Below, one piece after another: positions 25,723 to 34,498 of a DNA stretch of 64,000 nt. Both the position numbers and the translations under genes were made by a program. The notes under the pieces were generated by a model. The model saw nothing but the letters and a program-made list of their open reading frames with translations, did no database searches and was not told where the DNA came from. Position 1 is the first letter of the stretch; every line of letters begins with the position of its first letter. Origin of the DNA: JBLWXV01 sp048267245 (lineage in GTDB: Bacteria > Bdellovibrionota > Bacteriovoracia > Bacteriovoracales > Bacteriovoracaceae); the NCBI GenBank assembly GCA_048267245.1, contig JBLWXV010000001.1:1488001-1552000 (forward strand), in the 5' to 3' direction.

Positions 25723-26085
25723 AAATTCTCCTTATCAATGCGTTGTTTGGTGAGGAGAATTTATCTGGCCAAGCAAGTTCGGGCCAAACAATAGGTACCA
25801 AAGCACCACAAAGTTCGTCATGAGGCCCGTCGTGAAAGAATTGACCAACTGCAAATTGGACATCATAACCACGAGTTGCGAAGGTAACATCTTCGTCATG
25901 AAGATGGTGGTGACGAATCGCTGAAGATTAGTGGTGCTGCGCGTTCCGCGCTATTAGTTAAACTAATTAGGAATATTAGAATTTCTTAAAAAGTTCGTGG
26001 CCAGAGTGTTTCGGACCTCTGTACAATTTTTTTATTTCAGTCACAATACTTCCTATCACCATCGCAACTTTAAGGAGCATAGATT
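25723..26085. promoter_or_regulatory. 363-bp divergent region upstream of glnN, rich in inverted repeats
   Basis: No convincing gene is seen here. Inverted repeats include TTGTTTGG/CCAAACAA (25743-25750 with 25784-25791), TGGCC/GGCCA (25766-25770 with 25782-25786, which competes for the same bases), CATCTTC/GAAGATG with a 5-nt loop (25888-25906), the 15-nt palindrome ATTAGTTAAACTAAT (25953-25967), and a weak hairpin CAGAG..CTCTG (26002-26021) followed after 5 nt by T7. It must contain promoters for glnN (plus) and the secreted protein gene (minus). The structure suggests a regulated leader, but no known riboswitch class is recognised. Confidence 0.45.
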
Positions 26086-28278
26086 ATGTCGGGCATGGAA
26101 ATTAGAGGGGACGCCAAGAGAGATTCACTTCACAGACCACTTCGTCAGATCCCAAGACTTAAGGATTCGTCTGGACGTGAGCTCAAAATTTCACAGTACT
26201 ATGGTGAATTAGTTTTTGATTTTAAAACCGCCGAAGGTATCCCTGAGACAGTCCGTCGCGAGATGATTGAAGTCTCTCGCAGTGGAAAGCGCATTAATCG
26301 CGAGCACGCTGAAGTTGTGGCCCAGGCCGTAACTGAGTGGGCCACTAGTAAAGGCGCGACACACTTTTGTCACTGGTTTCAACCGCTCACTGGAGCAACG
26401 GCAGAAAAGCACGACTCATTCTTGCAATTTAAAAATGGCCGCCCTGTTGAAAAGCTCTCGGTTAGCCAGCTCCTTCAAGGTGAACCAGACGCCTCTTCAT
26501 TTCCTCACGGGGGCTCGCGCTCTACGTTTGAGGCCCGCGGTTATACGACTTGGGACCTCACTTCGCCGATGTTTATCGCTGAAGGACCAAACGGAAGAAC
26601 GCTCTGTATTCCAACCGCCTTCGTCTCGTATACTGGTGATGCCCTTGATATTAAGACACCGCTTCTTCGCTCTATCAGTAAGGTTAATGAGCATGTCACA
26701 AAATTTCTCCACATTGTAGGCGAAAAGGACGTGAAGGAAGTGATGGTCACAGCTGGCTGTGAGCAAGAATACTTCCTCGTTGATAAGTCTTTTTACTACA
26801 ATCGCTCTGACTTAGTGATGACTGGTAGAACTATGTTTGGTTCACTCTCTGCGAGAAACCAACAGCTTTCTGATCACTACTTCGGTTTAATTCCTGAGCG
26901 CGTACTTGGCTTTATGCAAGAACTCGATATCGAGCTTCATAGACTTGGCATCCCTGCTAAAACTCGTCACAACGAAGTGGCCCCTGGCCAGTTTGAACTC
27001 GCTCCTATCTTTGAAGATGGAAACGTCGCTGCCGACCACAACCAACTTCTTATGGCGACAATTAAGCGCGTGGCCGAAAAGCATGACTTCGTAGCGATTC
27101 TGCACGAGAAGCCATTTGCCGGTATCAACGGTTCAGGTAAGCACATGAACTGGTCCATGTCTTCTGATACGGGTATAAACCTCTTTGAGCCAGGGGACAC
27201 TCCTCACTCAAATCTTCGCTTCCTCGCTATGGTCGCCATGACTTTTGAAGCCGTTTATCGCCACCAAGGCGCTCTTCGCATGGGTATTGCGAGTGCCGGT
27301 AACGATCACCGCCTAGGTGCCAACGAAGCTCCTCCATCAATCATCTCTGTCTACCTCGGTGATACACTAGGAAGAATCTTTAGCTCTATTAATGATGGCA
27401 AGACTTTTACGCCTGAAGAGAATAAGAACTTCGATCTAGGTGCTCACCAGCTGGCCAACCTTCTACGCGATAACACTGACAGAAACAGAACTTCTCCCTT
27501 TGCTTTTACTGGCAATAAGTTTGAGTTTCGCGCTGTTGGTGGTGCTGCTGCTGTAGGCTTTCCTCAGACAATCTTGAACGCTGCCCTAGTGGATGTTCTT
27601 GAAGAGTCTAATAAAATGATTGAGGCCCTGATTGCTGAAGGCAAGAGCGTTGATCACGCTCTTGGTGAAGTCATCAGTAAGTGGACTAAGCACTGTTACA
27701 ATAAAATTGTCTTTAATGGCGATGGCTATAGTGAAGAGTGGGTAGAAGAAGCCGCTAAGCGCGGACTTCTCAACCTAAGAACAACTCCTGAGGCACTTGC
27801 TGTACTTAAAGATGAGAAGGCGACTTCTTTCCTCACCACTCGTGGCATCTTTAAACAATCTGAGCTTGAGACCAGACACAATGTTCTTCTTGAGCGCTAC
27901 AATATGCTTAGAGAAATCGAATTTTCGACTCTTCTCAATATGGTTTATCAGAACGTTCTTCCGGCCACTTTTGATTATAAAGGTGAACTTGGCTCGATTA
28001 TTTCTCGCCAAAAAGACATTCACCTCGAGAGTAAAGTTGAAGTTGAAATCTATAAGAAACTCAACTTTGCGGCCGAGAAGCTCTATCAAGAAGCACACAA
28101 TCTTGAAAACGCATTGAAAGCCCTTCCAGAAGGGGATGAAGCGCGCTCTGATGCCATTGCCAATACACTTCTGCCGTACTCTGTTTCTGTGGCCGAGTCG
28201 TGTAATGCCCTTGAAGATTTGATTCCCAATAACCGTTGGGGTCTACCAAAGTATTTTGATATGCTCTTTTTGAGATAA
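26086..28278 (+). CDS. glnN: Glutamine synthetase type III
   Basis: The 730-aa product is the correct size for GSIII (about 720-730), against about 470 for GSI. It makes glutamine from glutamate, ammonia and ATP. GSIII hallmarks are the N-terminal FCHWFQPLTG and AEKHDSFL, TAGCEQEYFLVD (metal-binding Glu), TRHNEVAPGQFELAPIFED, GINGSGKHMNWSM, and NDHRLGANEAPP. The type III-specific C-terminal helical region (residues 560-730) is present. AAGGAG lies 8 nt before the ATG. The long structured leader suggests nitrogen-dependent regulation, which is an inference. A hairpin terminator follows. Confidence 0.97.
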   Translation: MSGMEIRGDAKRDSLHRPLRQIPRLKDSSGRELKISQYYGELVFDFKTAEGIPETVRREMIEVSRSGKRINREHAEVVAQAVTEWATSKGATHFCHWFQPLTGATAEKHDSFLQFKNGRPVEKLSVSQLLQGEPDASSFPHGGSRSTFEARGYTTWDLTSPMFIAEGPNGRTLCIPTAFVSYTGDALDIKTPLLRSISKVNEHVTKFLHIVGEKDVKEVMVTAGCEQEYFLVDKSFYYNRSDLVMTGRTMFGSLSARNQQLSDHYFGLIPERVLGFMQELDIELHRLGIPAKTRHNEVAPGQFELAPIFEDGNVAADHNQLLMATIKRVAEKHDFVAILHEKPFAGINGSGKHMNWSMSSDTGINLFEPGDTPHSNLRFLAMVAMTFEAVYRHQGALRMGIASAGNDHRLGANEAPPSIISVYLGDTLGRIFSSINDGKTFTPEENKNFDLGAHQLANLLRDNTDRNRTSPFAFTGNKFEFRAVGGAAAVGFPQTILNAALVDVLEESNKMIEALIAEGKSVDHALGEVISKWTKHCYNKIVFNGDGYSEEWVEEAAKRGLLNLRTTPEALAVLKDEKATSFLTTRGIFKQSELETRHNVLLERYNMLREIEFSTLLNMVYQNVLPATFDYKGELGSIISRQKDIHLESKVEVEIYKKLNFAAEKLYQEAHNLENALKALPEGDEARSDAIANTLLPYSVSVAESCNALEDLIPNNRWGLPKYFDMLFLR

Positions 28279-28285
28279 TCTTTTT

Positions 28286-28309
28286 TGGCCCACTCCCTAG
28301 AGTGGGCCA
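28286..28309 (+). terminator. Intrinsic terminator of glnN
   Basis: TGGCCCACTC (28286-28295), loop CCTA, and GAGTGGGCCA (28300-28309) form a perfect 10-bp stem 7 bp after the glnN stop. It is followed by TCTTCTT. A T6 run before the stem would be the A side for the opposite direction. Confidence 0.75.
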
Positions 28310-28332
28310 TCTTCTTCGTGTAAAATCTCAAT

Positions 28333-29478
28333 ATGAGAAAATTTCTTTTGAAATCATCTGTGCTTGCTACTGCGCTTGCCATCGCCATTTGTTTCTTTTT
28401 TAGTGGAGAAACTCTCACAGAGAGATTTATTAAAGGTGAGTTTCTCATCGAGGCAGACTGTCGACTCATCGATGCCAATCTAACCGTTCTGGCCACTTAT
28501 CCAGGGATATTTTGTAAGTACGATTCTGTGCGTAGCGAAGTTCTTGCAGGTAGTGATGAGAGTGTTTGTCTACTCGACTCAAATCAGGAAGTGATCTGGT
28601 GTCACCAGGCAAGCCAGATCAATCACGATATATTCATCGATTCAAAGTCTAAACAATACTACGCCCTTGATTATGAAATATCTGAAGTGAGTGGAGAGCG
28701 CGAGGGCTACTCTGTCTTTAAGAGATTTAATCGCCAGGGAGAGCTCACCCTAAGTTGGAGTAGCGCCAATCTCTATGCTGAACTGCAAGAGAGTCCGTAT
28801 GCTAGTTTGTTAGCTTCAAATCATGTCAATAATGAAGTTAGGATTGGACCAGAGACGAGAAGACTTAAAATACTTATTAATAATATTCAACTTCTTGAAG
28901 AGACAACTCTAAATTTTCCAGAGTATAGCGAACCCTCGCGCTACTTTGTCTTAAGCTTTGCAAATCTTAATCATCTCGCGATCTTTGATAGTCGAGAGTT
29001 AAAGGTTTTAGAAAGGATTAATTTTTATAAGCAAGGTGAAGGTGGCTACTTTCATACTCCTCAATTTCTTGATGCTGAGAGGGTTCTCATTTTTAGGAAT
29101 GTTATTTTGAAGTCTCCCGGTCGAGAAAGGGAGTTAGTGCATGTCACAAAATCAAAGTTTACTTCTGATGTGAGTATCGTCTCGCTAAGTGATAGACAGA
29201 AAGTTTACAAGAGTTGGCTTCATGGACGCGACTTATCCGTGAGTATTATGGGCAGTGGTCAGCTGATTGAAGACTACCTTTTTACTAGCTTTTGTTTATC
29301 AGTAGCCGCTGGAAGCGATTGCCAAGTGGAGCTCTTCTCACCAAAAGGGGATTTGGTCTGGAGCTCAAAGGGTATTGAAGGGAAGTTTGGAATTGATTTT
29401 CTATCGAGCACTCGGGTCTATCGAGCTTTCCTTGTTCCAACATCTAAGCGAAAAGCTTTTCTTACGACAAAGAGATGA
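28333..29478 (+). CDS. Membrane-anchored protein resembling arylsulfotransferase-type beta-propellers
   Basis: The product is 381 aa. It has an N-terminal signal anchor (SVLATALAIAICFFF) and a beta-rich body. The pattern IWCHQASQINHDIFID, then YYALDYEI, then YSVFKRFNRQGELTLSW recalls the propeller repeats of ASST-like proteins, in which a conserved His near an HD(I/V) motif is catalytic. VELFSPKGDLVWSS near the C-terminus is another propeller blade. The similarity is by eye only, so it may be a non-catalytic propeller. The last 17 bp overlap the convergent methyltransferase gene. Confidence 0.6.
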   Translation: MRKFLLKSSVLATALAIAICFFFSGETLTERFIKGEFLIEADCRLIDANLTVLATYPGIFCKYDSVRSEVLAGSDESVCLLDSNQEVIWCHQASQINHDIFIDSKSKQYYALDYEISEVSGEREGYSVFKRFNRQGELTLSWSSANLYAELQESPYASLLASNHVNNEVRIGPETRRLKILINNIQLLEETTLNFPEYSEPSRYFVLSFANLNHLAIFDSRELKVLERINFYKQGEGGYFHTPQFLDAERVLIFRNVILKSPGRERELVHVTKSKFTSDVSIVSLSDRQKVYKSWLHGRDLSVSIMGSGQLIEDYLFTSFCLSVAAGSDCQVELFSPKGDLVWSSKGIEGKFGIDFLSSTRVYRAFLVPTSKRKAFLTTKR

Positions 29479-30703
29479 GACCAATATTTCTTGGGGAAAT
29501 CGTTTCATCAAAGAATTCTTTGAGGCTCGCGCTCCTACCACTCTCTTCAAGTTTGAGAGCGCGATCAAGCAGAAGGTAGTATTCTATAGGTCTTCCAAAT
29601 TGCCAACGGATCAGGTCGCAGGCAATCATCTTATCAATCTGATCTCTAATTTCTCTTCTCTCTAGAAAAGAATCTATCGAACCAGAACTTAGATGATTTC
29701 TAAAGCCGTGCTCCTGAAGTTTTTCTATGGCGTAGGTATGAAAATCTCCCCAGTAAATTCTTGTGTTGCATTCACCAACAGGAAAGGGCGTCTGAAGTCC
29801 AAATTCGCTCTCAAGGAGAAAGTGAAGCCCATAGCGAAAGAGTTTAACTCTCTTTTTTAAAAGATAATCTTTTTGTGTGAGCTTGGCATAGCCCCTGGTT
29901 GCTAGTGAGAGGGCGTAGATATTAAAGGGGAGTGGGTTTTCCCGAGCAAGCTTGCTCAGGTGTACATCGGCAAGGGGATCAAGTTTGTTGTAGCAGCAGC
30001 CAAAGTTGAGCATTCCCTGCTGGTTGGCAGCGATATACTTCTCAATATGAGAGAGCGCTAAATTTCCGCAAGTGTGAAGCCCTAAGCTAAATTGGTGAGA
30101 GCCAAAGAGATGATTGAGTTCAGAGTTCTCGTCTCCTTTTTCAATATAGGCTTGGAAGTAATTGATTGAGCCAGCACCCGTGGGCGCTCTTAGGCGCGAG
30201 AGTCGTGTTTTTCCTTGGGTTTGAAACTGCTCACTTGCGTCGATAGTTGTGACATTAATTCCCGCTTCAAAGGCCAGGGCCCGGGCCAAATGGCCAACAC
30301 CACCGCCAATGTCGATAAGCTTAAAGTCGCCCCGAGCTTTTTTGAGCTCACGCATGAGTGGGAGGATCTGGAGAATTTCATGTACTTTCTTTTCTTTGAT
30401 AAAAACAAAGGACTTTTTGTCGAATTCGACCTCATCCGCACTCGCCCGGGGAAGGCGAGTGAGGCCCTTAAAGCCCTCAAGAAGTTCTAGTATATCGGGG
30501 TGCAGGCTAGGGATATGTCTACCTGTGTCAAGAAGGAAGGCCTCCTCATCGCTGAGAGAAAGTAGGGAATCGATCCATTCGGCCGGATATGTAGGTGATA
30601 AATTCCAATTTAAATATAAGACTTCGTGATTCCATATGCTTTCATAGGGGGCCAAAGCCTCGCGAATGGCGCTAAAATGTTGGGCATTGGATAGGTCAGA
30701 CAT
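29462..30703 (-). CDS. Class I methyltransferase of the METTL25/RRNAD1-like type
   Basis: The product is 413 aa from the ATG at 30703; a TTG at 30742 overlaps murD and is less likely. Residues about 98-110 read FVFIKEKKVHEIL, matching the MxxKKxHE region of METTL25-like proteins. SAM motif I is LIDIGGGVGHLARAL (about 129-143) and motif II is INVTTIDAS. The family-specific LGLHTCGNLA and NFGCCYNKL follow. This family is best known from eukaryotes and its substrate is not settled. It is divergent from murD with about 32 bp between start codons, so the promoters must overlap. Confidence 0.8.
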   Translation of the reverse strand: MSDLSNAQHFSAIREALAPYESIWNHEVLYLNWNLSPTYPAEWIDSLLSLSDEEAFLLDTGRHIPSLHPDILELLEGFKGLTRLPRASADEVEFDKKSFVFIKEKKVHEILQILPLMRELKKARGDFKLIDIGGGVGHLARALAFEAGINVTTIDASEQFQTQGKTRLSRLRAPTGAGSINYFQAYIEKGDENSELNHLFGSHQFSLGLHTCGNLALSHIEKYIAANQQGMLNFGCCYNKLDPLADVHLSKLARENPLPFNIYALSLATRGYAKLTQKDYLLKKRVKLFRYGLHFLLESEFGLQTPFPVGECNTRIYWGDFHTYAIEKLQEHGFRNHLSSGSIDSFLERREIRDQIDKMIACDLIRWQFGRPIEYYLLLDRALKLEESGRSASLKEFFDETISPRNIGLISLS

Positions 30704-30735
30704 AACGCGGCCAGTATGAACAAAGGGACACAGGG

Positions 30736-32070
30736 GTGGCAAGTAAAAAAAGCCTGCAAAATAAGAAGGTACTCGTCTACGGGCTTGGGCGCTCTGGCCT
30801 GTCGGCCTTAAAACTTCTGAGTGAGCACCCTTGTGAAGTATTCGCGGCCAATTCAGGCGCAGTCGATACCTGGCTTGAGAGCACGGGACTTGCTCGCACT
30901 CATTGTTTTAGTGAAGAGCACGCTCCTTTTGCTGAGATGGATTTAATCATTTTAAGTCCTGGCATTGCTAGAGAACACCCACTTTTAGCTGCCGCCCTTA
31001 AGGCCGGCGTACAGATTATTTGTGAGGTGGAACTTGCGAGCTGGTTTTGGAGCGCTCCCATTATGGCCCTCACTGGAACTAATGGTAAAACCACGACGGT
31101 TACTCTCTTAGGTGAAATTCTAAAGAATCAAGGGCTCAAGGTATTTGTTGGGGGTAATATTGGGATCCCTTTTTGCGAAGCGATCACTGCTGGTGAAAAC
31201 TACGACCTTGCCCTTTTGGAGCTCTCCTCTTTTCAACTCGAGTCTACTCCCACACTTCATCCCGAGGTTTGTGGCATTCTCAATATCACTTTTAGTCATG
31301 GTGAGAGATATAGTGATCTTGCGAGTTACACGAGAGCTAAGCTTGAGATTGCTCGCCATCTAAGTGCCGATGATACTTTTGTGGCCCCAAGAGAGAACGA
31401 TTTTCTTCCTAGTCACTTAAAGGGGACCATTCCCTCAGGGCGCAAAGAGTTAGAATCTCTACTTTGTGAATTTGAAGTGGACCCTAGTCGGATTCTAGTT
31501 CCTGGTGAACACAATCTTTTTAATATCGCTTTTGCACTCACCATGATGCGCGCTTTCTATCAGCGCCATACTGAATTTAATTATCGCCTGTCCCAGATGA
31601 AGTCGACACTCTATGCATTTAAAGGTGTCTCTCATCGCATTGAAGCCGTGGTTCTCTCAGATCATATCCTTGCCTACAATGATTCAAAGAGCACAAATTG
31701 GGAGTCGACCAGGGTCGCTGTGAAGGCGATGGAGAATTCTACTAAGCCAGTGGCACTAATTATAGGTGGGCAAAAGCGCGGACGTGGTGACGAGGTGACT
31801 CCACATCTTAGCTATCTCACGTCTCACGTTGAAACTCTGATTTTAATTGGAGAGACAGCTTCGCTGCACGAGAGTGAGTGCCAGGGCAGAGAGGTTAATT
31901 TTGTACGCGCGGATACACTTGAGCAGGCAGCGAATTATTTAAAAGAGAATTTTTCTAAAGGAACAATACTCTTTTCGCCGGCCGCTCCAAGCTTTGATCA
32001 ATTTAAAAATTATGGAGATCGTGGAGATTGCTTTAAAAAAATCTTCACGGATACGTTTAAGGACAGCTAA
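30736..32070 (+). CDS. murD: UDP-N-acetylmuramoylalanine--D-glutamate ligase MurD
   Basis: The product is 444 aa from a GTG start (30736). It adds D-Glu to UDP-MurNAc-L-Ala in cytoplasmic peptidoglycan precursor synthesis. The N-terminal Rossmann domain has VLVYGLGRSGLSALKLL. The Mur ligase P-loop is LTGTNGKTTTVTLLGEIL. Conserved ELSSFQLE and later LVPGEHNLFNIAFA, YNDSKSTNWEST and the C-terminal FSPAAPSFDQFKNYGDRG all match MurD. It stands apart from a dcw-type cluster, next to an M24 peptidase gene 11 bp downstream. Confidence 0.96.
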   Translation: MASKKSLQNKKVLVYGLGRSGLSALKLLSEHPCEVFAANSGAVDTWLESTGLARTHCFSEEHAPFAEMDLIILSPGIAREHPLLAAALKAGVQIICEVELASWFWSAPIMALTGTNGKTTTVTLLGEILKNQGLKVFVGGNIGIPFCEAITAGENYDLALLELSSFQLESTPTLHPEVCGILNITFSHGERYSDLASYTRAKLEIARHLSADDTFVAPRENDFLPSHLKGTIPSGRKELESLLCEFEVDPSRILVPGEHNLFNIAFALTMMRAFYQRHTEFNYRLSQMKSTLYAFKGVSHRIEAVVLSDHILAYNDSKSTNWESTRVAVKAMENSTKPVALIIGGQKRGRGDEVTPHLSYLTSHVETLILIGETASLHESECQGREVNFVRADTLEQAANYLKENFSKGTILFSPAAPSFDQFKNYGDRGDCFKKIFTDTFKDS

Positions 32071-32081
32071 GGATTATTTCG

Positions 32082-33731
32082 ATGATTGCACAACTTACAT
32101 CTGAATTAAAAAAATACCAAATTCCCGCACTCTACCTCTCTAGTTTTGATGCTCATTTGAGTGAGTACGTTCCCACGAGTGAAAGTCTTAGGCTCTTGCT
32201 CACTGGCTTTACTGGCTCGGTAGCCGAGGTTCTCGTCACTGACAACGGCGAAGTTTATCTCTTCGTAGACGGGCGCTATCACGAACAAGCCGATCTCGAA
32301 GCCGCAACTGGAATTACTGTTGAGAAAGTTCCCTATGGAATGTCGCTTGCTAGGGCACTTGAAGAAAAGATTAAGTCTCTTAAACTTGCTCAGATTGCAG
32401 TCGTGGCCCATAGGACCTCTGTTGAAACCGTTCAGTCGATGAAGCGCTTTCTCGAGGTCATCTCATGGCCTGGAGAAGCGCTCGAAGAACTGCTCGGCCT
32501 TGCCGGCCATCAGAAATCAGTGGCAGTAGAAGTTCTGAGTTACCCTCGAGAGGAGTCTCCACTTCTTCGCGTTCAAGAGAAATTAAAAGAGGAAGAGGCG
32601 GTATTTATTAACGCACTCGATTCTCTGGCATGGATTTTTGAGGCGAGAGGCTATGATTATCCTTATTCCGCGAGTTTTCGTGGAGTCGGGTATGTGACTA
32701 AGAATGAAGCTCATATCTTTTTGCCTGATGAAGTTAGCTATCCCAAGCGAGAGGGAATCACTATTCACGCGAAGGCCGATTTCTATGACTTCTTAAAATC
32801 TAGAAATGAACTCAAAGTGTACGTCTCGGCCAGTGAGACTAATTATGAGCAGTACTTAATGCTTGAAAAGAGCTTCACTCTTGATCGTCTACAATTTACC
32901 GAGAGCTTTATACGAGGAATTGCGGCCATTAAGACTCCCGTTGAAGTGCAGTGGTTCGAGGAGTCCTATCTCCTTGCTTCTAGGGCCATTGATAAGGCGA
33001 TAAAGTGGCTTAAAAAAGAGTCGGCCGTGCGCGAAGTTTCTGAGCTTGAGTTTAACCAATACGTCACGAGTAGCTATCAGTCTTTTGGAATGAAGGGACA
33101 CTCATTTAAAACCATCTCGGGCTTTGGACCTCATGGGAGCATCATCCACTATAGCACTCCAGATGCTAAGACCATGGCCGTCGCTGGAGACTTAGCACTA
33201 CTGGATTCAGGAGCATTTTTTAAAGGTGGTTTTGCAACAGACTGCACGCGAACTTTCTTAATTGGCGACACGCCAAGTGCTAAGCAGCGCGAGCTCTATA
33301 CGCGAGTGCTCAAAGGTTTTATCAAGGCCATGAAGGCGGTCTTTCCTCTTGGAACTTGGGGGGCGCAGATCGATGCACTGGCGCGCACCGACCTCAGGGC
33401 GGTGGGACTCGACTTTGCTCATGGCACTGGTCACGGCATCGGGGTGAATGTTCACGAGGCGGGTTATCGCATTTCTCCTACTTCTCAGATTCCTCTACTT
33501 CCTGGAGTCGTGGGCAGTATCGAACCAGGTGTGTACCTTCCGGGTGAGGGAGGAATTCGACTTGAAAACGTTGTCATTGTCGAAGAGCACCCGACTTATA
33601 AGGGATTTCTGCGCTTTAAGAATCTGATTTGGGTTCCCTTTGAAGAGAATCTCATTATGCGCGAGCTTTTAGCTAAAGATGAGCTTGAGTGGCTAGAGAA
33701 GTATCAGGCCGAGTGTCTCGAGCGCTTGTAG
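32082..33731 (+). CDS. M24-family Xaa-Pro aminopeptidase (aminopeptidase P-like)
   Basis: The product is 549 aa. It has an N-terminal creatinase domain (residues 1-130), a second creatinase-like domain, and the C-terminal pita-bread catalytic domain. Metal ligands are visible in LLDSGAFFKGGFATDCTRTF (two Asp), HGTGHGIGVNVHEAG (His), GSIEPGVYLPGEGG (Glu) and IRLENVVIVEE (Glu). The length and two N-terminal domains resemble the larger cytoplasmic aminopeptidase P (XPNPEP1 type) rather than the 440-residue PepP. It cleaves X-Pro N-termini. The final 28 bp overlap the convergent matrixin gene. Confidence 0.93.
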   Translation: MIAQLTSELKKYQIPALYLSSFDAHLSEYVPTSESLRLLLTGFTGSVAEVLVTDNGEVYLFVDGRYHEQADLEAATGITVEKVPYGMSLARALEEKIKSLKLAQIAVVAHRTSVETVQSMKRFLEVISWPGEALEELLGLAGHQKSVAVEVLSYPREESPLLRVQEKLKEEEAVFINALDSLAWIFEARGYDYPYSASFRGVGYVTKNEAHIFLPDEVSYPKREGITIHAKADFYDFLKSRNELKVYVSASETNYEQYLMLEKSFTLDRLQFTESFIRGIAAIKTPVEVQWFEESYLLASRAIDKAIKWLKKESAVREVSELEFNQYVTSSYQSFGMKGHSFKTISGFGPHGSIIHYSTPDAKTMAVAGDLALLDSGAFFKGGFATDCTRTFLIGDTPSAKQRELYTRVLKGFIKAMKAVFPLGTWGAQIDALARTDLRAVGLDFAHGTGHGIGVNVHEAGYRISPTSQIPLLPGVVGSIEPGVYLPGEGGIRLENVVIVEEHPTYKGFLRFKNLIWVPFEENLIMRELLAKDELEWLEKYQAECLERL

Positions 33732-34498
33732 ATTGAGACTAACATCACCAGGGCCAAGAGAATGGCAAGTCCGCCCTTAGGGGGTTTGCCGTCGCTACCA
33801 GGCAAGTAGGCCAGAGAGCCACAGTTGAGATCGACCACCTGGGTTTTGGGGTAGAGGTAGCTGATGCCTCTTATGTCGTCGGCCCCAAGATCATTTCGGG
33901 TTGGGACTGTTTGGTAATACATCAGAGAGTCATTACTTGTGGCATGCCCAAGTCCTAGGGCGTGTCCCACTTCGTGGGCAATCGTCGCCACCTGCTCATC
34001 ATAAGTGAGTGTCAGAAAGCGCGAACCGGCCCTTCCATTAAAGAGCACACTCGCGCTTTGAATTGTCTTTCCGCTTAGTACTGTGGGAACAGAGAGACCC
34101 AGGATCGCTGTGTTAGTAAAGTTTGAAACGTTCTCATTGCACCCAAGCAGTAGACCGTGGGTGTGTTGAAAAGTTGCAGTGGGGGTGCAGGGCGAGTCGG
34201 GTGAGCAGAGATCATCGGACTCAAAGCCAGAGACGTCGACTACTTCTCCGCGAACAATTTTAAGGTTGGAAGTAGGGGCGCGGTTCCAAAAGCGCTCGGC
34301 AGCAACTACGGCCATATCTAACAATTCGTTGGGGGTGAGACCCAAGTTGCAAGTTCCACCACCATCTTCCACATTTACTTTCAATTCGCTGGCGCTTTCT
34401 TTTGAAAAAGCCGCTCCATTTGAAGTGGAGAGCGTAAAGGCAGCGTAGGCATTAGTGCACAGGAGTGAGAGAGTGAGTAGGGCAATCTTGTGTTTCAT
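33704..34498 (-). CDS. Secreted matrixin-like zinc metalloprotease with GlyGly-CTERM-like tail
   Basis: The product is 264 aa. A Sec signal peptide (LLTLSLLCTNAYA) is followed by a metzincin catalytic domain with HEVGHALGLGH at 175-185 and a Met-turn near SLMY (193). The C-terminus has a Lys-Gly-Gly followed by a 16-residue hydrophobic run (LAILLALVMLVSIY) and KRSRHSA. This layout resembles the GlyGly-CTERM/rhombosortase sorting signal, which is associated with T2SS-exported surface proteins. The start overlaps the stop of the upstream outer-membrane protein gene (TAATG). Substrates are unknown; a prey or extracellular-matrix role would be speculation. Confidence 0.88.
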   Translation of the reverse strand: MKHKIALLTLSLLCTNAYAAFTLSTSNGAAFSKESASELKVNVEDGGGTCNLGLTPNELLDMAVVAAERFWNRAPTSNLKIVRGEVVDVSGFESDDLCSPDSPCTPTATFQHTHGLLLGCNENVSNFTNTAILGLSVPTVLSGKTIQSASVLFNGRAGSRFLTLTYDEQVATIAHEVGHALGLGHATSNDSLMYYQTVPTRNDLGADDIRGISYLYPKTQVVDLNCGSLAYLPGSDGKPPKGGLAILLALVMLVSIYKRSRHSA

